Positions 22,580-33,559 of a stretch of 64,000 nucleotides of DNA are shown here, in pieces. The stretch's first letter is position 1. Every line of letters begins with the position of its first letter. The DNA is from Ichthyophis bannanicus (lineage: Eukaryota; Chordata; Amphibia; Gymnophiona; Ichthyophiidae), in contig CM066047.1 of the NCBI GenBank assembly GCA_033557465.1, positions 4,588,001 through 4,652,000 of the forward strand. The letters run 5' to 3'. Below the pieces are notes generated by a model. The model was not told the DNA's origin. It did not search any database and worked only from the letters and a program-made list of their open reading frames with translations. The position numbers and the translations under genes are program-made.

Positions 22580-23996
22580 TTAGGTATGGAACAGGTGTTG
22601 AAGAACAGCCTGAGCAAACAAGGCATCCCGGCGGGAGTCCTTGTCCAAGCAGTAATGGGCTGTGAAGGTATGAACCAAGACCCAAGTGGCTGCTCGACAG
22701 ATGTCGTCGATAGACACAGAGTGCAGATGAGCCATTGAAGCTGCCATGGCTCTCACATTGTGAGCTGTGACATGGCCCTCCAGAGGAAGATCCTTACTCT
22801 GATAGGCAAAGGAAATACACTGAGCAATCCAGCTGGACAGTATTCTCTTGGAGACTGGAAGTCCCAAATGAGAAGGATCAAAAGCAACAAAGAGTTGAGA
22901 GGACTTTCTATGTTGCTGTGTTCTTTGCAAGTAAAAGGCTAAGGCGCTTTTACAGTCCAAAGTATGAAGATTCCTTTCTGCATTAGATGCATGAGGCCTT
23001 GGAAAAAACACAAGCAGGTAGACCGCTTGGTTTAAATGAAAAGGCGAGACCACCTTTGGCATAAAGTGTGGATGAGTCCTAAGAACTACCTTGCCATGAT
23101 GGAATCTTGATGCGGCATGCTGATGTAATTGCAATGAGAAAGATAACTTTTCAAAAAAGGAATTTCAATGAGGTAGTAGCTAAGGGTTCGAAAGGTGGCT
23201 TCATGAGCTGACCAAGAACCAGGTTTAAGTCCCATGCCACCGGTGGTGGCCTAATGGGAGGCTTAGTTAGAAGAAGACCTCTCATAAATCTTGCTATAAG
23301 AGGATGGGAGGAAATAGGTTGTCCATTTAGAGGCTTGAAAGAAGCTGCAATAGCACTCAAATGGACTCTTACTGAGTTAGTTTTAAGTCCTGCATTGGAT
23401 AAATGAAGGAGATACTCCAGTAATGATTCCAGAGGTATCGCAAGGGGGTTAAGACCCTTGTGCGAATACCATATGGTAAACCTTTTCCACTTGAAAGCAT
23501 AAGAGCGTCTTGTGGAAGGCGTCCAGGAAGCATAAAGGATATCCTTCACTTGCTGAGGGAGGTTAAGATCATGAAGATCTAGGCCTTCAGCAACCAAGCC
23601 CTGAGATGCACAGACGGGGGATTGGGATGCCAAAACATTGTCCTCCTGAGACAGAAGATCTGGAGCAGATCCTAACTCCAGGGAGGGAGCTTGAGAGAGG
23701 TGTAGAAGCAGAGGGTACCACACTTGCCGTGGCCAATGTGGAGCTATGAGGATCATATGACCTGTGTCTCTCTGAAGCTTGAACAGGGTTTTGGGAATTA
23801 GGGGAATGGGTGGAAAGGCATACAGGAAGTCTTGACCCCAGTGAAGGAGGAAAGCCTCCCTGGCCTCAGAACCCTGAGCCGGAATTCTGGAACAGAACCG
23901 GGGAAGTTTGGCATTCAACGGACTTGCAAAGAGGTCTATGTTCGGGGTTCCCCAAATTTGAAAAATCTTGGCCACCTGCATGCAGAGACCATTCAT
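22580..23996 (-). pseudogene. DIRS-A tyrosine recombinase, R1 region deleted
   Basis: The recombinase would integrate the circular DNA copy. Minus frame 23151-23996 runs without a break from the RNase H C-terminus (NIDLFASPLN) through a linker into the recombinase N-terminal domain (STRRSYAFKWKRF, SNAGLKTNSVRVHLSAI). At about 23135-23160 a frameshift and a loss of about 30 residues remove most of the segment that in the other copies reads TSARRVSELQAL. The first catalytic Arg reads as Cys. The C-terminal part (22580-23134) keeps the HNVR box (AHNVRAMAASMAHL) and the AHYCLD tyrosine. In this copy RNase H and recombinase are in one frame, unlike B and D. Inactive. Confidence 0.8.
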
Positions 23997-24891
23997 GTGG
24001 AAGCAGAACTCGACTGAGTTTGTCTGCCCAAGTGTTTTGTATGCCTGGAAGATACACTGCCAGGAGATGAATCTGATGCTCTCTGGCGAGGGCCCATAGT
24101 CACAAAGCTTTGTTGCAAAGCGACAGAGAGCCTGTTCCCCCCTGCTTGTTCACGTAGAACATGGCTACTTGAACTGTCTTGGAACACTCGAAGAGCAAGG
24201 AAGATTGCTCTGAGCTCTAAGAGATTGATGTGTAGATGAGTCTCCTGTGGAGTCCAAGTGCCTAGGGTGGAGAGGTCTTGCAGATGAGCTCCCCAACTCA
24301 TTGGTGAAGCATCTGTTGTGAGAGTTGCCTGGGGTAAAGGTTGTTGAAAAGGGGACCCCAGCAACAGGTTCTGAGTGGAATGCCACCATTGGAGGGATAA
24401 AATAAGGTGATTTGTGTTTGCTATTTTGTCTGACAGGCACCCTGATGCCTGGGTCCATTGAGTGGATAAAGTCCACTGGGCTGCTCTCATATGGAGGCAA
24501 GCATAAGGAACCACATGCACTGTAGATGCCATGTGGCCTAGTAGTTGTAACATTTCTCGAGCAGTGAGATGAGGCTTTAGCACTGCTTGAGAAGCTAACT
24601 GCACCATGCGAAGGCAACAGGTCTGAGGGAGATAGGCCCTTGCTTTTCTGGTATCCAGCAAAGCTCCTATGAATTCTAGGGACTGAGTAAAATTTAGACT
24701 GGATTTTGGGATGTTTATGACCAGACCCAAATACTGAAGGATACACATTGTGCAAGATAGAGCAGTCCTGGCATCTGACTCTGATGGGGCTCGAATGAGC
24801 CAGTCGTCTAAGTAGGGGAAGACGAATATTCCTAGAGTGTGAAGAAATGCTGCTACCACGGCCATGCATTTCGTGAACACTCTTGGTACTG
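23993..24891 (-). pseudogene. DIRS-A reverse transcriptase (C-part) and RNase H
   Basis: Continues the reverse transcriptase after the solo LTR. It reads VPRVFTKCMAVVAAFLH, then the catalytic FPYLDDWLI (about 24790-24815), then the thumb (SLEFIGALLDT) and RNase H beginning TLTTDASPMSWGAH (about 24295-24335) with INLLELRAI. Excising the LTR and one copy of the 6-bp duplication restores the frame exactly at FGLASVPRV. After about 24200 the RNase H frame is shifted. Confidence 0.8.
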
Positions 24892-26288
24892 TGGAGGCCC
24901 CTGGCCCAAGCAACAGCCTATAAGCCTAGGGCTGCACTTGTTAGTCCTTTAATTATAGAGTTTTCTTCCTCATCCAGCTGGGATTTGTAGTTGTGTTTAG
25001 AAAAAACAAGTAGTGTGGAGACCGAGGGTTTACAAGGCAAAACACAGGAATTTATTTTCTTTTTCTAAAGAGCATTAAGGCTCAACGCAAAACAAACAGG
25101 ATTCTTTCTCCAAACAATAATCCATAGGCATTTATACCAAACCAAACAATGAAACTGCTTTATGTGGCTTTTTAACATGTGTCGCGGTTTTTCCAAAACC
25201 ATCCATCAATCAGCAAGGTTTCTCTTCTCTTCAAACCCAAAAGAAATATCCTTTCTTCAGCAACAGGGTTCTTTAGCATTCCTGGCTAAACACATTTTCT
25301 CCCTGTTTTCACACTGCCTTCTAGGACATTCAGGCTATAGGCTTTTCCCTTCTTTTATCCAAGAACTTTTTATTCTACCTTCTGGCACAGAGAACAATCC
25401 ATTACTGAATCTTCAGACCCCTCATCAGATTCATAATAGTCTATCTGCATTTCCTAGGACCTGTGTCCGGTGAATCTGGCTTTAAGCCAACATGAAAAAC
25501 TTCAGGCTTAATATTCTCTAAAAGTTCCAAAACCTTTCTCCACTGAGGCTTTTCCCTATGCACAGGGTTTCCACCAGGAACGTGGAGATTCTTTCCTTGC
25601 ATCAAATGACACAATGCCTCTAACTGGCTTACGGCACTTTTGGCTACCCTTTTATTCAAGCACCTTTTTGGAAGTTGCAGCTCTTTAGCTGGTTCAGGAA
25701 CGGTTGGCACTGCAGCCTGACCCTTATCAGCACTTCTCTCTGGCACAGCTCTCCTAGTTTTAAAACCAATTGCAGTTTCCCTGCAATCCTGGCTTTCCTT
25801 CCGACTAGGGCTTTCACCTCTAAGATTCCCTCGGAAGTCTCCACCGCTCTCCTTCACGGTGAACTCTCTGGGCCTTTTCTCTGGTGCTTCTCTCCCCACT
25901 GAATTCTCCAGTGTTCTCCCTGGTCAGCTCTCTTGAGTGCTGGTTTCCTGTATCTTTCTTTCCAGCGTGCTGCTGCGTATGCTGCCTCGTCCTGGTACTC
26001 CTGTTCCTGTTGCCCTCTCTCTGGCTGTTCTTTCCTCCAATATTTCCCTGGGTTTATAAGAGTGTCTCTGAACTACCGTGCACTCCCCTTCACCCAGGTG
26101 TCCCTCATTAATTTCCAAGCCTGCCCTTGGATTAGCAGAGCTTGGGTGTGTCCTGTCCTCAGTAGCTGCGTGTTTTTTTTCTCTGCCTGCAGTTTGAGAG
26201 CTACTGATTCCTTGCCTGTCTCTTCTTTAAAGGTAAATGACTGATTTTCTTCCAATTCCATGGACTCAGTCATACTCTCCTCATCACA
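24892..26288. mobile_element. Solo long terminal repeat (about 1.4 kb) in the DIRS-A reverse transcriptase
   Basis: Bounded by a 6-bp direct repeat GTACTG (24886-24891 and 26289-26294). It starts TG and ends CA on both strands, the hallmark of retroviral-type long terminal repeats. On the minus strand an AATAAA signal lies near 25050, about 160 bp before the 3' end, as in an R-U5 region. No gag, pol or second LTR is present, so this is a solo LTR left by recombination. Scattered open frames inside (for example 25441-25899) match no family I recognise. A 6-bp duplication fits several LTR groups, so the family is open. Confidence 0.75.
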
Positions 26289-26325
26289 GTACTGAGGCCA
26301 GGCCAAAAGGAAAAACCCTGTATGG

Positions 26326-26700
26326 TTAGTGCTTCCCTTGAAATAGGAAGCGAAGGAACTTTCTGTGAGCTGGATGGATGATAACATGGGTGTACGCATC
26401 CTTGAGATCTAGAGAACAAAGCCAATCCTGACTCTGAAGGTATGGCAGCAGAGTTCCTAGAGAAATCATTTTGAACTTCTCTTTGAACAGGAATTTGTTC
26501 AATTCTCTGAGGTCCAAAATAGGTCTGTATCCCCCTGTTTTCTTTGGGATAAGGAAATAGGGGGAGTAAAACCTTGCACCCTGTTGAAGAATGGGCACTT
26601 CTATTGCCCCTTGGGCAAGAAGCATAGTGACCTCTTGATCTAACAGGTTGATGAGAGAGGTCTGAGAATTGAACTGTCTTACCATTGTGGGAGGGGGCAT
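26326..26700 (-). pseudogene. DIRS-A reverse transcriptase, N-terminal part
   Basis: The frame shows SPYFLIPKKTGGYRPILDL, LNKFLFKEKFKM, and the palm motif CSLDLKDAYTHVIIHPAHR with the first catalytic Asp. It ends just before the solo LTR. It lies about 230 bp downstream of the ORF1 C-terminus, as expected for the ORF1-ORF2 junction. Confidence 0.8.
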
Positions 26701-26927
26701 GCACAGGAAGTGCAGCTTGAACTCCTCTCTTATAATGGAGAGTGTCCAATGCTCTGCTGTTATCTGCTCCCACCTGGGGGAAAAGTGACATAACCTTCCT
26801 GGAATGGTGGAAGGCTCTGGTCCATTGAGGGCCAGGAAAGCTAAGTTCTCTAGATGAAAGTCAAAGGCCTTGTGGAGGCTGAGACTGCTGAGACAGTTGA
26901 GGCTTAGCAGTCTTTGCTTTCCTTTGT

Positions 26928-28683
26928 TTAGGTGGTTTCTGACCTTTTCGGGCAGGCTGACCTGCAGAACGTCCCTGCTGGGAATAAGATGGATAAAACC
27001 TCTTCTTTTTTGATTAGAAAGAAATCGTTCAAGAAGTCTCTCGCAGGATCAGCTGTGGCTTTGGATAGCCTATCCAAAGTGGAGTTGTCAGCATCTAATT
27101 CATGGGCTTTTTCTTGCCAATTTTTGCCAAATAGATTCTCACCTGTACAAGGGATATTGCCCAGTTTGTCCTGCACCCAGAGCTCCAAATCAGATGCCTG
27201 GAGCCAGGCAATTCTACGTGCACCTATGGCAATGGCAGAGGTTCTGCTTATGCACTCAAAGCAGTCAAAAGCTGCACGGTTGACAAACTTCGAAACATCC
27301 TGGGCATGTTTGACCAGTGTGAGAAAATCCTGCCTTCTATCCTCAGGAAGAAGAGGGCTCAAAACCTCTAAATCACCTGTGACTTCTTTAAGGAACATTC
27401 CCATATATAAAATATAGGAACTGATCCTGGCAGAAAGCATGGAAGGCTGGAAAGTACGACGTCCAAAAGGCATCCAAAGTTCTACACTCACGTCCTGGAG
27501 GATTAGAGGCATGCTTTTTGCACTCCTGATCCTTCTCATAGCTGATTCCACTACAATAGAGTGGTGAGGAAGCTGAGTTTTCTGGAATCCAGGACAAGGA
27601 GGGACTCGATACATGGTATCCAGTCTGCGAGAGTGAAGAGGTGGTGAGAAGTGTTTCCCACATTCTCAACATGAGATCATGTAAAATCTCACAGATAGGC
27701 AAGGTAGTTGCCTCCTTAGGAGTTTTGGGATATTGTAAAATCTCCCACTCCTTAGCTCTGGGCTCTGTTTCAGGAGTCACAGTAACGGACAAACCACGAG
27801 CCACCTCCCTGATAAAGTCCTGAAAGGAGATATCTTCTGGAGGCGACATCCTACGTTTAGGAGAGGAAGGCTCCTCCGGGAGAAGTATTCCGGTACCGAC
27901 AGAGCTGTCAGAATCCTCAGAGTCCTCTGAGGATTCGAAGTACCTTCTGTCCGGATGCTCTTGAAGAGCCCGATACCCGTACCGACCGAAGTCGGTACTG
28001 GTGGGAGTCGGTACCGGGGTATCGGTACCGGAAAGCATTGCATGACTGGGTGCCGGCAAAGCAGACACCGATGTCAATGCTATCGGTACCTGTGCCGGTA
28101 CCAGTTGAACTGTCTGACGCGGTTCCAAGGGCGTCGATGCCGCAAGGAGAGCCACCAGACTGCATTCAATAGCCAGGAACCTCTGGTCTATCGACGCTGC
28201 CGATGCCTGGGTATCGGTACCGGAAGCAGCCGGTACCCCAGAGCATGGCACCAGTAGTTCTGCCGAGGTCGAGGCCTCGAGAACGTCCTGGAGCCCCGAT
28301 GCTTTGGAAGCCGAAGCCTCCCGCCGGGGCAATTTTGCCAGTACAGAACCCTCAAGGGCAATGCCAGAGGCATCTCGATGCTTAGAAGGAGATCTACCCT
28401 TTGAGGACCGGCTGAACTTATGTTTAGTTATCTGAGATCCATGGGAGGAAGACGAAGCCCTGGAAGACGTCAATGCTTCCGAAGCTGCATCGAAGGGAAA
28501 AAGGGCGCTGAGATTGGCAGCTCGGTTCTGTCGCGCCCTCTTGGACATCATGGCACAAGCCATACACTCGGAGATGGAGTGGTCAGGACCTACACATTTA
28601 AGACACCACTCGTGGGTGTCGGTGATGGAGATGGTACCGCCACACTTGGTGCACTTTTTAAAACCCGAGGCGGGTTTCTCCAT
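26928..28683 (-). pseudogene. Gag-like ORF1 of DIRS-A
   Basis: The likely start is the ATG at 28683 (MEKPASGF). The N-terminal zinc pattern is Cys11, Cys14, Cys27, Cys30 with VGPDH next, then Cys40 and Cys43. A basic/Ser-rich stretch, a linker rich in GGTACC words at DNA level (27880-28240), and the conserved core follow. One frameshift near 27480 separates 27388-28683 from 26928-27614, which carries LDAF-to-NIPCTGENLFGKNW. The probable role is packaging element RNA, by analogy with Gag. Confidence 0.75.
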
Positions 28684-28914
28684 GATGGAGGAAATTTTGG
28701 GCCTAAGGCCCAAAATGGCGCATGCATCTGGAAAAGAAAAGTTTGGAAAAAAGATTTTTTTTTAAATTTTTTAAAAAGAAAGAAAGAACCACCGGCGGTA
28801 CCGGTAAAGCGTCGAGGAAGGCAGACGCGACCAGAAAAAGATGATTAGGGAAAAAAAAATTTCTGCGGTGACAGGAGCATGACCTGCTGGCTCCGCGGAA
28901 AACGAAGAACTGGA

Positions 28915-29071
28915 GAGAGGCAGTAGGGAAAGGCGGGAAGGCAGCACGCAGGTGCTGTGGGATGCTCCCAAAAGCTTTCTAATTGGACACTGGGGAGCGT
29001 TCCCGCGCAGGCTCCGTCGGTACCGACGATACCCATATGTGAAGACTACATTCCTGCTTGTTCCTGGAGGT
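28915..29071 (-). repeat. Right inverted terminal repeat of DIRS-A
   Basis: Inverted counterpart of the left repeat, with the same palindrome at 29015-29028. It ends TTCCTGGA followed by GGT. Confidence 0.8.
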
Positions 29072-30336
29072 TGTAAATATTGAAAAGTATTGAGGATAGG
29101 GCTGAGCCTTGAGGTATTCCTTGTGTGATTGGAAATTGAGAGGATTTCTTCTCTCCACATTTTACTATGTATGATTGCTCAAGTAGGAGGAGAACCAATT
29201 TAATGTGGTATTATGCAAACCAATATCCTGTAGAGGTTGCAGCAGAATTGAGTGTGATATCATGTCAAATGCAGGTGAGATATCAATGAAAATTCATAGA
29301 AATCCTTTATTCTTATAGTCTAGACCCGTTATGAGATTATTAAAGAGGGAGATGAGCAGAGTTTCTACATTATGATAAGGTTTGAAACCATGCTGATGGA
29401 CATCCAGCGGAGCATGAAGATCAATGTGATCTTGTAATTGTCTTTGTACAACTTTTTCTATAATTTTTGTAATACAAGGTAAACTCGAAATAGGGCAGTA
29501 TGATTTCGGATCAGAAGTGCTCAACAGTTTGCCTTTATGGATTGGTCGTACTTGCTTAAGTATTTGAGGTAGGTATCCTTGTTTGAGGGAATCTTTCACA
29601 AATTTGATAAGGTGATGACTCAATTGGTTTTTAATATTTTTAATCCATTCTACTGGACATGGGTCAGCTGGTGAAGTTGCTGTGTTAAGGGTGTCTATTA
29701 TATTTTCTATGTGCTTTGTTGTTGGTATGGAGAAATCATTCCATGTTTGGAAGGATCTGGTGCAGGTTTCCATCTTTATTTGATTATATTCAGAAGTGAG
29801 TATGCTGTTTGTTGGATTTGTGATCTTGTTTATTATGTAATTAGCAAATATTTGGGGGTCTATTTGATGGGCATTGTGTGGAGGAGTGATTTTAATGAGC
29901 TGTTGTACAATGCTGAACAGTTCCCTTGGTTTAATAGCCGATTTCAAGATTAGATTAGTGTGGTATCGTTTATGGTCATTGATCATGTTGTATTCAAGTT
30001 GTTTAACATTATAGAGGAATGCTGCATCTTGCGACTTGGTTTGTCTCCATTTTCGCTCGCATCTGAGAGTACGTTTTGCTTCTCTAATTTCATTTGAGTA
30101 CCATGGTGCATTGGTTTTCCTGCGTACGTGTAGTTTGTCTTTCTTTGGAGCTAAAGTGGCATTAGATATGATGGTATTCCAATTTTCTATGGCATTATTT
30201 AATTCATTGCAATCCTGTTGTAGTTGTGGAATTACTTCTTTAAGGAAATTCTCTTTGTCGAAAGCCTTAAATCTCCTAGCTTTATCTCCTTCCATATGGT
30301 GGGGATGGATTTTTAGATGTAAAGTAAATGAGAGTA
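29072..30336 (-). mobile_element. L2-clade LINE c, 5' half (endonuclease end and reverse transcriptase N-part)
   Basis: The main minus frame (29294-30352) begins after the endonuclease C-terminus. It shows NAPWYSNEIREAKR, DPCPVEWIKNI, SYCPISSLPCITKI, QHGFKPYHNVETLL and, past a stop at about 29290, the QGIPQGSALSSILFNIY motif at about 29090-29140. It stops at DIRS-A. The next recognisable L2 motif on the far side (about 22095) lies about 75 codons later, so the YADD box is absent. The 5' end is at about 30336, where outer L1 resumes. Confidence 0.75.
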
Positions 30337-31930
30337 TATGGTGGTTATCCAATCAATACCCTTACCAGAAACCATTCCAGCTAGCCGTAGCCGTCCCCCA
30401 GCCTCCTGCCCCAATCCCCACCCCCCCACACCCCAAATTCGCAAAGAAATGCCCACATCCCATGTCCAGAAGGGGTATCGAGGCAACAGCAATCCAGCAA
30501 GGTTGTTTAGTAATGCAACCAAAAGTGTGGGGTGCTGCTTATCGTCTATCATCCAAGCAGGTGAAAACTCGGACTCCGTTGATTGTAGCCCCCAATAGTT
30601 CTTGGTATTGATTTGGCTGGCAGTCTGTATAGATTCCAGACCCGGCATGCCGGATTCTGAGCCTATCCGGTAAACATGCATTGCAGATAAATATCTCCAT
30701 CATTTGACTACGAGCCCCGGTGTTTCACATGCACGATATATTGGTTCAACTATAACGTCATGTTTAAGGACAGTGCCAGTGGCGATGTCCATTCAGTTCC
30801 ACGGGGGTACCCACAGAGTACTGCAGGCCTCCCCTCTCAAACAAAAGGGCTAGAGTCCAGATATCGGTTTGGTCCATCAGCTCAATCTTTAACTGGTCCC
30901 CGCAAAGCAGCAGGGATTATACTCTAGTCTGTGCATCCCAAGCCTCCCAGTCAGCGATAGCAACCAGGAGGGCAGCTGGGACTGGGCAGCACATTAGGCA
31001 TGAGCCTCCGTTGGGGTATTAAAGACCCATTATTGCCAATTGTGGGTCAGGCAAAGTTTGGCTGGGTACATCAGAGAGAAAAGCACTTTTTTTCAAGCTG
31101 ACCACATACCTCTGAAAATGCATTGCGCTTCTGAGCCACAGCCACAGATTGATCCTGGAAAAGCAGGATTTTCCACCATTAATACTCCATAACCTTTTGG
31201 TTTTTGGTGGCTTGGAGTATCTGGTCCTTCTGATGACAGCTAAGGAAGCATGCCAAAACCATTAGGGCTGGGTCTCCCCTTCGCAGCACAGGCCAACCTC
31301 TGCACACATTCAAACTATATTTTTCCCTCCAATTCAGCAAGATGTAAACCCTTGGGCAACTAGGTCTTGAGAAATCCCCTTAGCTCGCCATCCAGGACCG
31401 ATTCTGGTATGCCGGATCAGCCGGATATTCTTCCGATTACCTCTGTTTTCAAGATTGTCAAGTTTAGCTTCCTAATGACGAATCTGTTTCTCTAAGTTAA
31501 GTAGCTGCTTTTCGCACTCTTGGTCCTCATCCTCCACATCTGATAGTCTGTTCCATGTGCTGTATTCTGTTAATAAAGTTACTCACCACCGTGGTTAATT
31601 GATTGATTTGCACCACGACACCCTGAAATCGGTCTCCATGGCCTAGACTACAACAGCTGAAACCTCCTTTACCATCACAGAGGTCACGCAGCAGGGTTGG
31701 TGGGGGCCGTGGCTTCCATCATTTTACTCTCAGCCCCAGGGGGTTTCTCTTTCCATTGCATTTTCGTTGCCATGCACCATATTATTCTCTACCGGTTGGG
31801 GGGAAAGAGCCAAGGTCAGCCGTGGATATCTGGGTATTCACCACAGAGAAATTTGAGTGGAATTGGCCAGATCGAGAGGAGGCAGATCAGAGAGCCCCGG
31901 GCTCGTAAAACACATCTGACCTAGCTCATG
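30337..31930 (-). mobile_element. Outer L1, segment 5: ORF1 region and 5' end
   Basis: No long frame survives. The minus strand at about 31040-31300 still reads like an L1 ORF1 RRM/C-terminal domain (compare inner-L1 ORF1 near 11150-11250), and 31380-31560 has coiled-coil-like codons. Bases 31690-31760 show an ATG with an ORF1-like N-terminus (MMEATAPTNP). The 5' boundary near 31930 is set only by the start of a different repeat, and no matching target duplication was found next to the tail at 5256. Confidence 0.55.
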
Positions 31931-32327
31931 GCAGCACTGGAAGTCCCTACTGATTATTTATATAGTGCTACAAGGCATATGCAGCGCTGTACAGATAGAT
32001 GAAAAGACTGTCCCTGCTCATGAGAGCTTACAATCTACTCAAGACAGACAATACAACAGCTAAAGACAAGGATATAACTAAGGAAGGGTAAGGAGAAATA
32101 TAAGATAAGTGGATGAGGATCCAAAAGCAGCCTCAAAGAGGTGAGCTTCTAGCATGGATTTGAAAATTACTACTAATTACTATTGAGCATTTGCATAGCA
32201 CTACAAGATGTACGCAATGCTGCAAAGACGCATGTAGAAGAGGGTCTGTGCTCAGCAGAACTTATAATCTAGTCAAGACAGACAAAAGAGTGGCAGTAGA
32301 CATCGAATACAGCTAGGGGGAATGCTA
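31931..32327. repeat. Unclassified interspersed repeat, first part (two diverged copies)
   Basis: Two related stretches (about 31948-32150 and 32165-32325) share ATATAGTGCTACAAG-type openings and AAGACAGACAA words, so they look like diverged tandem copies. No coding. The same repeat seems to continue at 33546-33860 beyond L2-d. The class is uncertain. Confidence 0.45.
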
Positions 32328-33545
32328 ATTTTTTTTAAATTTTATTTAGCAAGCATTTGTAGCCCGCTCCTTCCAGCGATCAGAAGCGGGTAGGATTACT
32401 ATTGTGAAACTGCCGAATCAAGGCAGGTACAAATTTTGTTTACATACAGATTGTCAGAAAAGCACATCATACAGAGTTAACACTTCTTAGCTATGGGGGA
32501 GTTCATTTACAAATACATAAATACATATATACAGGATAATCTTCTTGGACACAGTGGTCAGGGGCTGCTCCATCTGTGGGTTTAGTTCAGGTTGAAATGT
32601 GATTGGAAAATGTGCGTTTTGAGTTTCTTTCTGAAGTCTAGAAGGTCATTGCTAGCTCGTAGTTCTGGTGGGAGTTGGTTCCACAGTGTTGGCGCCGCAT
32701 ATGAGAAAGCCCTGTGGCTGGTGTTAGCTTTGGCAGATCTTATATCTGTTGGAGTGTGAAGGATGTTGGAATTGTGGGTTCTTCTGTTTCGGGTAGGAGG
32801 TTGCAATCTTACTAGGTTGTTGCGGAAGGAAGGTGCTAAGTTGTGGATGAGTTTGAAGGTGGTTGTTAGTATTTTGTATTTTGTGTGAGCTGTTATGGGT
32901 AGCCAGTGTAATTGAATTAGTACTGGTGTGATGTGGTCACTTAGATTTTTCTTCATTATGACCCTGGCAGCTACATTTTGTGCCATTTGTAATATGTTTA
33001 GGGTTTTTTTAGGTAAACCTTGTAGGATGGCGTTGCAGTAGTCAAAATGTGGCATGATGAGTGCTTGGGCCACTGTTCTGAAGTCTTGGGGATCAATAAT
33101 ATTCCGAATGGGTTGGAGCACTCTAAGCTTGTGGAAAACTGCTCTGTTGGTCTTTCGGAGGTGTTTTTCCATCTTTAGGTCACAGTCAAATGTGACTCCT
33201 AGATACTTTATTTCTTTTTTTGTTTGGTAAGTGTTGTTACATAGTGTTATTGATGTGGGAGGGTCAAAATTCGGTTCTTTGGAGATATACATTACTTCGG
33301 TTTTTTTGTGATTAATTGACATACTACTTTGTTGTAACCAGTCTTGCATCTCTCCGATACATGTCTCCAGTGGGTTGTAGTCTGGGTTTTTAGTGTCTAG
33401 TTGTGTGTATAGCATGATATCATCGGCATAGATGTGGTAATTAATTTCGTGCCGTGAGAAAATTTTGCATAGTGGTTGCATATATATGTTAAACAGAAGT
33501 GCTGAGAGAGCAGAGCCTTGGGGGATTCCCTGTGTTTGTGAGAAA
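32328..33545 (-). mobile_element. L2-clade LINE d, 3' 1.2 kb
   Basis: 5'-truncated minus-strand L2. The 3' end is at about 32328, with a T-rich tail and a hairpin with arms CCCGCT (32363-32368) and AGCGGG (32385-32390). Open coding (32582-33559) ends at the truncation point near 33545. It interrupts the unclassified repeat. Confidence 0.8.
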
Positions 33546-33559
33546 GTAAGGAAACACAA
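32582..33559 (-). CDS. L2-d reverse transcriptase C-terminal half, open frame of 325 residues
   Basis: Uninterrupted from QGIPQGSALSALLFNIYM (residue 10) through the catalytic IYADDIMLY (43), EIKYLGVTFD (115), PHFDYCNAILQGLP (165), LHWLPITAHTKYK (215) and RAFSYAAPTLWNQLP (285). All expected catalytic residues of this half are present. The 5' half with endonuclease, fingers and first palm motif is missing, so it cannot act alone. The first dozen residues come from flanking DNA. The intact frame suggests a fairly recent insertion. Confidence 0.8.
   Translation of the reverse strand: MCFLTFSQTQGIPQGSALSALLFNIYMQPLCKIFSRHEINYHIYADDIMLYTQLDTKNPDYNPLETCIGEMQDWLQQSSMSINHKKTEVMYISKEPNFDPPTSITLCNNTYQTKKEIKYLGVTFDCDLKMEKHLRKTNRAVFHKLRVLQPIRNIIDPQDFRTVAQALIMPHFDYCNAILQGLPKKTLNILQMAQNVAARVIMKKNLSDHITPVLIQLHWLPITAHTKYKILTTTFKLIHNLAPSFRNNLVRLQPPTRNRRTHNSNILHTPTDIRSAKANTSHRAFSYAAPTLWNQLPPELRASNDLLDFRKKLKTHIFQSHFNLN

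Larger units (their letters stand above)
22114..29071 (-). mobile_element. DIRS-type element A, complete but decayed, split by a solo LTR
   Basis: Minus-strand order: ITR (28915-29071), gag-like ORF1 (26928-28683), reverse transcriptase N-part (26290-26790), a 1.4-kb solo LTR (24892-26288), reverse transcriptase C-part with RNase H (about 23900-24891), recombinase (22580-23996), ICR (22379-22461) and left ITR (22114-22293). The length without the LTR is about 5.55 kb, close to element D. The termini do not share one trinucleotide (GAA left, GGT right). The ICR has lost about 17 bp against the E copy. The host L2-c is missing about 75 codons at the insertion point. So this locus has been rearranged since insertion, or was not a simple insertion. 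Confidence 0.85.

Noticed and set aside
25441..25899. Possible host or viral protein of 152 codons inside the solo LTR
   Set aside because: No recognisable motif. It lies within LTR boundaries defined by TG/CA ends and a 6-bp duplication, so it is most likely a chance frame.
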